Program-made: the position numbers and the translations under genes
Part shown: positions 56,296 to 64,000 of the stretch, piece by piece
Numbering within the stretch: the first letter of the stretch is position 1
Layout: each line of letters opens with the position of its first letter
The notes under the pieces: generated by a model
Told to the model about the DNA's origin: nothing
Seen by the model: only the letters and a program-made list of their open reading frames with translations
The model's database searches: none
Source of the DNA: Tolypeutes matacus
Lineage: Eukaryota; Chordata; Mammalia; Cingulata; Chlamyphoridae
Length of the DNA: 64,000 nt
Assembly (NCBI GenBank): GCA_026826555.1
Contig: JAKSZT010054335.1
Span: 9,839,740 to 9,903,739 of the forward strand
Direction of reading: 5' to 3'

Positions 56296-57060
56296 TGTAT
56301 TAGTCAGCCAAAGGGGTGCTGATGCAAAATACCAAAAATCTGTTGGTCTTTATAAAGGGTATTTATTTGGGGTAGAAGCTTACAGTAACCAGGCCATAAA
56401 GTATAAGTTTCTTCCTTCACCAAAATCCATTGCCATGTGTTGGAGCGAGACAGCTGCTGACGTCTGCCAGGGTTCAGGCTTCCTGGGTTCCTCTCTTCCG
56501 GGGCTTGCCTCTGTCTGGGCTCAGGGTTGTTTGTGCCACAAGCCTTGTGTGGCTTGCTTCTCTTCCCAATTCCTTCTCTCCTTCCTCATGACCAAGCTCC
56601 TCTGTACACTACTTCCCGGGGCTCCAGCTCAAGACTCCGCATCACAGCTCCAACTCAAAAACTGCTCCCTCTGTCCTTTGCCAAGTCTTTTATATTTGAT
56701 TCCCCACCCACTAAGGGGTGGGGCTCAAAGCCCTACTGACATGGCCCAGTTAACACCCTAATCATAATTTAATCATGCTCAGATTAACAGACTAGTTTAC
56801 AAGCATAATCCAATATCTGTTTTTTTTTTTTTTTTTTTAAAGATTTAATTTATTTATTCATTTATCCCCCCCTTGCTGCTTGTGCTCGCTGGGTCAGCCA
56901 ACCACACCGTCCGGGCGGGCTTGCCTTCACCAGGAGGCCCTGGGAACTGAACCCGGGGCCTCCCATATGGTAAACGGGAGCCCTACTGATTGAGCCACAG
57001 CCGCTTCCCCAATATCTGTTTTTGGAATCCATAATTACATCAAACTGCCAAACAGCTACA
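56296..57060 (-). mobile_element. Solo MaLR-type LTR, antisense, with perfect target-site duplication and nested SINE
   Basis: It starts TGTATTAGTCAGCCAAAGGG and ends GCCAAACAGCTACA. It is flanked by GGTGC at 56,291-56,295 and 57,061-57,065. Without the SINE and its duplication it is about 566 bp. It closely resembles the LTR at 58,978-59,561 (shared GGGGTGCTGATGCAAAA, TTTATAAAGGGTAT, CAGGCCATAAAG). It carries no internal genes, so it is a solo LTR left by recombination. Confidence 0.88.
56825..57008 (-). repeat. tRNA-derived SINE (armadillo DAS-like), nested in the LTR
   Basis: On the minus strand it has GGGAAGCGGCTGTGGCTCAA, CATATGG and GGTTCAGTTCCC, then GGCCTCCTGGTGAAGG and an A-rich tail. 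Perfect 15-bp target duplications CCAATATCTGTTTTT lie at 56,810-56,824 and 57,009-57,023. It is nearly the same subfamily as the copy at 28,428. Confidence 0.93.
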
Positions 57061-57252
57061 GGTGCTAAGGAGGGGAAGATAACTAAGGCCCAGGAGAGGA
57101 AACAGGAGCTGCTAGGGTGGCAGGTGGGTTGTGACATTAAGGGGTGTTTGGGGAAGAGGTGGTTGAGAGTGGGGTCTGAACAAGGGCGTGTCCTAGGAGA
57201 GGGCAGCAACCCTGCAGAGAGTGGGAGGGGACCCTGGCAGGCAGAGGAGGCC

Positions 57253-58075
57253 GCCAGCGTGGGACCCGTGGCCAGGCGTGGGGAGGCGGGAGGAGGGTCA
57301 GCAGAGCCAGGTGTGGACCCACAGCCAGGTGTGGGGAGGCAGGAGGAGGGTCAGCAGGGCCAGGTGTGGACCCACAGCCAGGTGTGGGGAGGCGGGAGGA
57401 GGGTCAGCAGGGCCAGGTGTGGACCCATGGCCAGGTGTGGGGAGGCGGGAGGAGGGTCAGCAGGGCCAGGTGTGGGGAGGCGGGAGGAGGGTCAGCAGGG
57501 CCAGGTGTGGGGAGGTGGGAGGAGGGTCAGCAGGGCCAGGTGTGGACCCGCGGCCAGGCATGGGGAGGGCAGGAGGAGGGGGTCAGCCGAGCCGAGTGTG
57601 GACCCGTGGCCAGGCATGAGGAGGCTGGAGGAGGGTCAGCTGAGCCAGGTGTGGACCCACTGCCAGGTGTGGGGAGGCTGGAGGAGGATCGGCAGAGCCA
57701 GCTGTGGACCCACTGCCAGGTGTGGGGAGGCAGGAGGAGGGTCAGCAGAGCCAGGTGTGGACCCACTGCCAGGTGTGGGGAGGCTGGAGGAGGGTCAGCA
57801 GAGCCAGGTGTGGACCCACGGCCAGGTGTGGGGAGGCTGGAGGAGGATCGGCAGAGCCAGGTGTGGACCCACTGCCAGGTGTGGGGAGGCTGGAGGAGGG
57901 TCAGCAGAGCCATCTGTGGACCCACGGCCAGGTGTGGGGAGGCTGGAGGAGGGTCAGCAGAGCCATCTGTGGACCCACAGCCAGGTGTGGGGAGGCTGGA
58001 GGAGGGTCAGCAGGGCCAGGTGTGGACCCACGGCCAGGTGTGGGGAGGCAGGAGGAGGGTCGGCAGAGTCCAGGG
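57253..58075. repeat. 53-bp minisatellite with 35-bp short units, about 16 copies
   Basis: The full unit is GCCAGGTGTGGACCCACRG (about 18 bp) plus GCCAGGTGTGGGGAGGC and GGAGGAGGGTCAGCAGRG (35 bp), so AGGTGTGG occurs twice per unit. Unit starts at 57,305, 57,358 and 57,411 are 53 bp apart. Around 57,464-57,535 two units lack the 18-bp piece. Because 53 is not divisible by three, all three frames stay open with the same peptide motifs, giving a spurious 387-codon frame (57,022-58,185). Confidence 0.95.
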
Positions 58076-58560
58076 GTCTGTGCTGTTGTGATAAGGTCAC
58101 CCACACTAATGGGTTCAAAGTGGACTGTGGGGTGAAGTCAGACTCAGAAAATAAGTTGGGGGGGCCTTGCAGTTGGGGCAGGTGAGAGGTGCAGGGGCTT
58201 GGGACAGGTGATAGCTGGGAGGCTAAGAAATGATTGGATTTTAAAGTAGAGCCAACAGGGCTGTGACAATTAGATGTGGAATCCGAAAGAGCTGCCGAGA
58301 ATGTCTCCAGGGCTTTGGGCTCAAGTCATAAGTCAGGGGAGCGGGGCTGGGCTTAGGTGAGGAAAGCCGTGGGGGTCGGTTTGGAGTGGCGAGGAGGGTG
58401 GTCTAATCAGGTGTTGGCGCTTAGGTGTGTTAAGGATGCGAGTTCCACCAGACTTCAGGTGTAGGTTGGGAAGAAGGTGGGTACTGAGTCCTGGAGCTCA
58501 GGAAAGAGGGGTGGGCTGGACGTGCACAGCTGGAGGTGCAGATGGTGTCGGCTTTCCCAG

Positions 58561-58837
58561 GAGCAGATGCCAGGATGGGGACTTGCATCCTGGGAGTTTA
58601 TTGGGAAATTCTCTTGGAATTAATCCCTTTGAGGAGTGAAGGAAGCAGCATTGGGCAGAGGGGAAGGTTGGGCTGTGAGGAGGCACAGTACAGGCTCTGC
58701 CCTTTCCCAGGGGAGCCTGGACCGGGAGGGCCTCCATCAGCAGGAGAATGGGCAGGCATACTGCCAGGTCCGTGCAGTGGGAGCCTGTCCAGCCCTAAGG
58801 AGTGAAGTTCTGATGCTACGAATGGAGGGACCTTGAA
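58561..58837. other. Unique sequence, no gene seen
   Basis: It may be a continuation of the L2-like element, which I cannot follow past about 58,560. Confidence 0.4.
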
Positions 58838-59745
58838 AACGTGCAGAGTGAAGGGAGCCAGACCCAAAAGGACACATCTGTATGACTCCACTTATATGAA
58901 ATCTCTAGAATTGGCAAATTCATAGAGACTTAGATAGATTAGAGGCGAGCAGTGACTTGGGGAAGGGGGAAGGGGCATGTATTAGTCAGTCAAAGGGGTG
59001 CTGATGCAAAACACCAGAAATTGGTCGGTCTTTATAAAGGGTATGTCTTTGGGGTAGAAGTCCACAGTTACCAGGCCATAAAGCATAAGTTTCTTCCCTC
59101 ACCAAAGTCCATTGCCACGTGTTGGAGCAAGACAGCTGCCGACGTCTGCCAGGGTTCAGGCTTCCCGGGTTCCTCTCTTCCCGGGGCTGCGTTTCTCTCC
59201 GGGCTCAGCTCCTCTGGTTCCTCCACTAGGTCAGCTGTAGACTCTGAGGCTCTCCAGGCTTTGCTTCTCTCCACAAGGCCAGCTGTGGACTGTCAGGCGA
59301 ATGGCTCGTCTCTATCCCGGGGTCTTCTCTCCTTCCTCACCAGAATTCCAGCATCAAAACTCCTTCAACACTGTTCTTTGCCGTGCCTTTTATATTTGAT
59401 TCCCGCTCCACTAAGGGATGGGGATCAGTGCCCTACTGACGTGGTCTAGTTAACGTCCTAATCATAACCTAATCATGCCCAGATTAGCAGACCAGTTTAC
59501 AAGCATGATCCAATATATATTTTTGGAATTCATAATTATATCAAACTGCCAAACTGCAACAGGGGAGTTATTGCACAATGGGTAAAGAATTTCTGTTTTG
59601 GATGATAAAGAAATTTTAGTATTGGAAGGTGGGGATTTTTAGGACAACATTGTAAAAGTAATTATGGTCATTGAATTCCACACTTGAAATGGTTAAAATA
59701 GTAAATTTTATGTTAGACATATATTCCTACAATTTTAAAAATGAA
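58838..59745 (+). mobile_element. L1 3' UTR, sense, split by an LTR
   Basis: Before the LTR: AAAAGGACACATCTGTATGA, CTCCACTTATATGAAATCTC, AATTGGCAAATTCATAGAGA. After it: GGGGAGTTATTGCACAATGG, GAATTTCTGTTTTGGATGAT, CACACTTGAAATGGTTAAAA and TAGTAAATTTTATGTTAGAC. It is in the correct L1 order, and the two parts join cleanly once the LTR is removed. Confidence 0.8.
58978..59561 (-). mobile_element. Solo MaLR-type LTR, antisense
   Basis: It starts TGTATTAGTCAGTCAAAGGG and ends GCCAAACTGCAACA, about 584 bp. It is the closest relative of the LTR at 56,296. The flanks GGGCA and GGGGA form an imperfect 5-bp duplication (4 of 5). It includes ACGTGTTGGAGCAAGACAGC and CTGCCGACGTCTGCCAGGGT. Confidence 0.85.
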
Positions 59746-59749
59746 TTTG

Positions 59750-59950
59750 TAGTTAATTACCTTCCCAGAAAGAAAACTCCAGTCCCAGCTGGCTTCACTG
59801 GTGAATTCTACCAAACATTTAGGGAGAAATAATGCCATTTCTACAAATCTCTCATAAAATGAAACAGGAAAGAATGCTTCCTAACTCATTATGTGGGCCA
59901 GCATTGCCCAGATACCAAAACCAGACAAAAGCAGTACAAAAACAAAAAAC
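59750..59950 (+). mobile_element. L1 ORF2 fragment (reverse transcriptase region), broken
   Basis: CCAGCTGGCTTCACTGGTGA, ATTCTACCAAACATTTAGGG, AAATCTCTCATAAAATGAAA and AGATACCAAAACCAGACAAA follow the start of the L1 reverse transcriptase domain in order. The frame is short and broken. It is placed downstream of an L1 3' UTR, so it belongs to another insertion. Confidence 0.75.
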
Positions 59951-60124
59951 AAAAAGAATGCGACAGCCAGCAGACAACACACAGAAGCTAGAAATGTAGA
60001 ACTATCTTAAGATGTTTAGTAACTCATAAATGCATAAAATGTGGGTACTGTTATGTGCATTACCTGTACAGTACGTATTTTACTGTTTAATAACATAAAT
60101 GAACAACTACACAATTTTTTTCTT
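59951..60124. other. AT-rich flank of the L1 insertion
   Basis: A-rich start, possibly LINE-derived. Nothing else is supported. Confidence 0.4.
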
Positions 60125-60140
60125 AAAATTAAGTCTGTGT

Positions 60141-60879
60141 GTGTTGCGAGGAGACAACGATGGGCATCGGCCATCCCAGGGAATGGAGAGGGCCTGCATC
60201 TGCAGGCAGGATCATCCCACCTACCATATCCATGGGATATAAGCCCTCTCTCACTTGGAGGTGGAGTGGACATCACCATCCCAGTCCCCTCAGGATTGGG
60301 GGAAGAACTATGGACTAGAGTGGACTTGATGGTATTCTGTTGTACACATATGGTGATTCTAGCAATGGAAGAAATTATAACAGTGAGGTGGAGTCAGTGG
60401 CCACTTGACACTTTTGGGGCAGGGAGTGGACGAGCAGTTGAAATACAGGGACTTCTTTGGGATTTGGAGGTTGTCCTGAGTACTGTTGTGGCAATGGATG
60501 CAGGCCATTTTAAATCAGCACACACCACTCAGAACTGAGTGGGAGAGAGTGTGGTCTACAGTGTGAACTGTGGTCTATGGTTGGTGGCAAGGCCCCAGGA
60601 TGTGTAAGTCCATTGAGGGTGATGGGCCACACTTGTGGGAGATGTTTGTGTGGGATGTGGTGGGAGGTGTGGGAGGTGGGCAACGTGGGAATCCCAGTGG
60701 GTTCCGTGTAATATTTTAGGTAATCTAAGCACCTCTTAAAATATATTTATATATAAATAACATTTTTGTAAGCAAATGCACATATATGCATATATATTTA
60801 TATATCATTTTACAAATATTGGTATGTATTGTGAAAATTTTTATTTTTACCCACAATAAAAAATAAATTAATTAAAAAA
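60141..60879 (+). mobile_element. 5'-truncated young L1 3' UTR with 16-bp target-site duplication
   Basis: The target duplication AAAATTAAGTCTGTGT is perfect at 60,125-60,140 and 60,880-60,895. The 739-bp insert reads through GCAATGGAAGAAATTATAAC, TTGGGATTTGGAGGTTGTCC and a G-rich GGGATGTGGTGGGAGGTGTG region to an AT-rich end, ACCCACAATAAAAAATAAAT, and an A run. The layout matches the xenarthran L1 3' UTR as I remember it. The 165-codon frame at 60,041-60,538 is incidental. Confidence 0.85.
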
Positions 60880-60895
60880 AAAATTAAGTCTGTGT

Positions 60896-62214
60896 AGAAG
60901 AACTGCAGTTCTAGCTGCAGGTTGGGGAGCCGAGCGTGCTCATGGCAGCCTCACGTGGCATCGGGCAGTGCCCTCTGCATCTCGAGTTTCTTGTATCTAG
61001 TCCTGTTTAAATGCCATAAACTCTATTAAAATCATGGGTCCCAAGCGTAGTGGTTCGGAAAGTGCTTCCAAGAAACAGGGGAAAGTGACAAACTGAAGGA
61101 AGGCGCAGAATTATCAGCCGTGCTTTGTTCAGGCAGAACGGCCGCTGCGGTTGCCCACCACGTTGACCACCGGGAGGTGGAGAGGAAAGAGGAGGAAACC
61201 TGCGAAGCGGGGGCTGCAGCTGCACCGGCCACCGCAGAGCGTCTGCACGAAGCCCGGCCCGCGTCCCTAGCTCAGCACGTGCGCGTTCCTCTGGGCGCAG
61301 GGGTGTCATAGGAAAGCCAGAAGAGGCAAGTGCTCCTGTGACTCCCAGAGGGAAGTGAAGGTGAGGGTCCACCCTCCGGGTTTTCAGACCAGCCCAGGCT
61401 GCTCTGACATTTTTAAAAGTTTATCCCACACAACGTAAAAGCAACAGGAGAGGCCGCGCCTGCGAGGGCGAGGCAGCTGGGGACTGCCTGACGCCCTGAA
61501 GAACTGATTGGAGAGAAGGGCGACAGGCAGAACTGAGAGTGCTGAACTGGGAACAAATGCCTCCGAGGACGTTACCAGCCGGGAGGAGGCGCGAGCCCCG
61601 GCTCCGCGGCCGCAAGGGGCAGCCGGTGCCGGAGGGCGGACGACAGAGGCCGCCCGGAGGACGGAGCTGCTGACCTCAAGCTCTGGAAGGAAAGGCCGAG
61701 CACCCGCGGCCCACTTCCGGATGCTCAGGAGCAAACGGCGAGCAAAGCGCTTCTCCGTGACGGGCCGCCCGTGTTCTGTGCCCGAGGGTGGAAAATACCT
61801 GCCAGCAAGGGTTGCTTTCTAAGCTGTGGCTTCTGGACAACGCCCCGGCCACCCAGAGCCCCTGGAGCCACACTGAAGGCGTCGGCGCCGTCCCGTGCCG
61901 CTCACACGTCTTGCTCAGCCTCTTGATGGGGTGACGGGCATTTGGGGCGCACCCCTCACACTGCTCAGTGGGAGGACTGTGGAGTTACGGAGGAAAACCC
62001 CGAGGAAGACAACAGGACACAAGTAAGGAAGGGGTTCAGTGTTTGATGCCGTTCACGCCACTGAGGGAGATAGAACAAAAAGGGAAAGCAAAACTTCAGA
62101 CTTTTCCTCTGGCATGAAGAGAGGGCCAAAAAAGTACGTGGGTTTTCCAGATTGAGGGCGCCATGCCCTGGCCCCGTCACGTGGAGGGGATGATTGTATA
62201 ATTAACATAACTCC
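60896..62214. other. GC-rich unique sequence, no gene seen
   Basis: CpG-rich at 61,110-61,320 and 61,560-61,780. Frames on both strands (104 and 121 codons) are compositional. No repeat recognised. Confidence 0.5.
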
Positions 62215-63925
62215 TAATGGGGAAAGACTGAATGCTTTTCCCTAAAAATCAGGAACAAGGCAAGGATGTCCTCTACAACCCCTTCTGTTCAACATGGAAC
62301 TGAAGGTTCTGGCCAGTGCAGTAGAGCACGAAAAACAAATAAAAAGCATCCAGATTAGAAAGGAAGAAGTAAAACTGTCTTCATTCTCAGATGACATTTA
62401 CTTCCACCTAGAAAATCAGAGGGAATCTTCATAAAAGCATCTAGAACTAAATGAATTTAACAAAGTTACAGGATCCTGGATTGTTACACAAAAATTTTAT
62501 TTTGTTTTGACAAAGGTACAAAGGCAATTCAGTGGAGAAATAATAGTTTGTTCAACAAATAGGGCTGGAGCAGTTGGACGTTCATATACAATAAAAAGAA
62601 CTTCAATTTATAGCTCACATCATGTACAAAAATTAACTCAAAATGAATAAAGACTTAAAAGTAAAACCAAAAATTATAAAAATTTGTGTAAGAAAATATA
62701 GGAGAAAGTCTTTGTGACCTTGGGCTAATCAAAGACTTCTTCAATATGACCCCAAATGCACAATCAATAAAAGAACAAGTTGGGAAGTGGATGTGGCTCA
62801 ACTGATGGGGCTCCCGTTTGCCATATGGGAGGCCCCGGGTTCGATTCCCAGGGCCTCCTGGTGAAGGCGAGCCGGCCCGCACGGTGCAGTGAGGTGACGA
62901 AGCAAGACGACCCAACAAAGGGAGACAGGCCGGCACAGAGAAACGCACAGCAGATGGACACAGAGCACAAGCAGCAAAGGGGGGATAAATAAATAAATTA
63001 ATTAAATCTTTTTTTAAAAAGAAGAAGTTGATGAATTGGACTTCATAAAAATTAAAAACCTCTACACATTAAAAACATTGTAAAGAGAGAAAAAAGGCAA
63101 GCGACAGACAAGAAAATGTTTGCATATCATATATTGATAAAGGACTTATGTCCAGAATTTATGAAGAACTCTCAAAGCAGTAAAAATAAGAAATAGGAAA
63201 AAGATTCAGACAGACACTAACCCAAGCCACCATATGGACAGAAAGTAAGCGTATGCTGAGGTGTGCCTCAGGGAAGTGCACATCCCAACCACAGGTAAAA
63301 GCCATTTCACACCTATTAGAATGGCCGACATTGGGGAGATGAGCCCTATAAAGTGTTGACCAGGATGTGGGTGAGCTGGAACAGCAGGTGGGGAGGTGGA
63401 GGGGTAGATGCTAAAGCCACTGTGAAGCTACACCCAGCTACCACGTGGTCCAGCCACTCCTCTCCTAGGGACTTTCCATGAGAAGAAATCTAGGTCCACG
63501 CACAGGCTTGAGCACAGGGGCTGATGGTCCAATGCCGGGAGCAGTGCACGTGTCCATCCACAGAACGGACAGACTGTGGCATGTTCATACCACGGACGTC
63601 TCTCCACAGTAAGAAGGGGTGGAAGAGACCTGCTGACGCAAGGGTGAGTCTCACAGAGATCGTGCCGAGGGATAGAAGCCCAGGAGCACGCGCTGCTGGT
63701 TCCGATTACAGGACGCTCTGTACCAGGGACTAAAGCTAGTCGATGGCTGCCAAGGACGGGGAGAGGCCACGAGGGGCCAAGGGACTTTTGGGGAGGGATG
63801 GATGGGGCATCATCTTGATTTGTAGTCTTGGTTTCGTGGCCTAAACTTACCAGATTGGACATCTAAACTACGTAGAGGTTGTTGTATGTCACTTATAACC
63901 AATAAATCTGTTTACAGCAATTTAA
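62215..63925 (+). mobile_element. L1 3' half (end of ORF2 plus 3' UTR), degenerate
   Basis: ACAAGGCAAGGATGTCCTCT, CAACATGGAACTGAAGGTTC and TCTTCATTCTCAGATGACAT mark the reverse transcriptase. The catalytic FADD core reads Phe-Ser-Asp-Asp here and stops follow soon after. Then come GACCTTGGGCTAATCAAAGA, TTGATGAATTGGACTTCAT, GATAAAGGACTTATGTCCAG and a G-rich 3' UTR ending CACTTATAACCAATAAATCT. It is old and inactive. A SINE is nested at 62,783-63,016. Positions 63,926-64,000 are A-rich. Confidence 0.8.
62783..63016 (+). repeat. tRNA-derived SINE (armadillo DAS-like), plus strand, nested in L1
   Basis: GGAAGTGGATGTGGCTCAAC (A box), CATATGG, then GGTTCGATTCCC (consensus B box). GGCCTCCTGGTGAAGG and a body of ACGACCCAACAAAGGGAGAC and GCACAGAGAAACGCACAGCA follow, ending GGATAAATAAATAAAT. 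The flanks AAAAGAACAAGTTG (62,769-62,782) and AAAAGAAGAAGTTG (63,017-63,030) differ at one base. At 234 bp it has more body than the 28,428 and 56,825 copies, and its B box is intact. Confidence 0.93.
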
Positions 63926-64000
63926 GGGTACCAAAAAAAGAAATAATAAAAAAAAAAAACAACTTTAGGAGTAAAAAAAATGCTAAGGTACTTTTCTTAT

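Larger units (their letters stand above)
56132..58560 (+). mobile_element. L2-like LINE, interrupted by LTR, SINE and minisatellite
   Basis: Left part: TTAACTGCTCAGCCCGTGTT, GTCCCTCAACTTGTGGAGCT and AAATTCTGGAAGGG. After the LTR: TAAGGAGGGGAAGATAACTA and a CAGAGAGTGGGAGGGGACCC segment. After the minisatellite: TGATTGGATTTTAAAGTAGA, GCCAACAGGGCTGTGACAAT and GTCTCCAGGGCTTTGGGCTC, then GTACTGAGTCCTGGAGCTCA. This is the order of a widespread L2-type 3' segment. The family name is from memory. Confidence 0.6.

Noticed and set aside
57022..58185. 387-codon plus-strand open frame
   Set aside because: It lies almost wholly in the 53-bp minisatellite. All three plus frames stay open with the same motifs, and the start lies inside LTR sequence. 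There is no domain or gene context.
59750..62450. A functional L1 reverse transcriptase
   Set aside because: The ORF2 pieces at 59,750 and 62,215 are separate, short and broken, and the FADD core is changed to FSDD in the second.
62783..62860. A tRNA gene with intact A and B boxes
   Set aside because: It lacks a foldable acceptor stem and anticodon arm, is followed by a SINE body and A-rich tail, and is bounded by target duplications. It is the head of a SINE.

Overview
This is mammalian genomic DNA, and I could find no protein-coding gene in it. The organism is most likely a xenarthran, probably an armadillo (Dasypus type). The main reason is four copies of tRNA-derived SINEs whose heads read like the armadillo DAS families: internal Pol III A and B boxes, a conserved CATATGG just before the B box, a GGCCTCCTGG body and an A-rich tail. 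L1 3' ends and MaLR-type LTRs of a form I know from xenarthrans agree with this. The attribution rests on remembered repeat families, not on a search. No open reading frame shows domain structure, exon-intron logic or a recognisable product. The longest ones fall in tandem repeats or GC-rich DNA. The window is best read as intergenic or deep intronic sequence.

Layout. Positions 1-8,990 are mixed GC-rich and AT-rich unique DNA with a 46-bp minisatellite (393-604), an 87-bp L1 insertion with target duplications (4,986-5,072) and faint MIR, L1 and MER5 remnants. Positions 8,990-10,650 are a pile of L1 3' ends, a TA/CA microsatellite and a purine tract. Positions 12,310-14,530 hold an antisense L1 split by a MaLR LTR with its target duplication, an inverted-repeat pair and MER5 pieces. 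A 61-bp minisatellite lies at 15,646-15,955. At 19,632-20,995 an L1 3' UTR has been blown up by a 48-bp minisatellite of about 24 units, 22 of which carry CACGTG. Positions 21,640-22,340 are L1 fragments with a small hAT transposon inside. A gene-less CpG-island-like block lies at 27,520-28,020, and an assembly gap of 400 N (30,162-30,561) abuts a GC-rich 25-bp tandem repeat. A 58-bp minisatellite is at 32,047-32,455. From 32,456 to 47,790 the DNA is mostly unique, with one LTR, one MIR, one antisense L1 and two purine or pyrimidine tracts. A GATG microsatellite with a 10-N gap follows (47,791-48,236). The right-hand 14 kb is dense in transposons: LTRs nested in L1 and L2-like LINEs, three tRNA SINEs, a 53-bp minisatellite inside the L2-like element, a cleanly bounded L1 insertion (60,141-60,879) and a long 3' L1 segment at the right edge.

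There is no gene system to describe. What works together here is insertion history. Several insertions carry visible target-site duplications, so relative ages can be read directly; for example SINE into LTR into L2-like element at 56-57 kb. Two of the minisatellites grew inside LINE 3' sequence. Five GC-rich minisatellites in 64 kb, plus a gap caused by a sixth, suggest a subtelomeric or otherwise recombination-prone location. That last point is inference.
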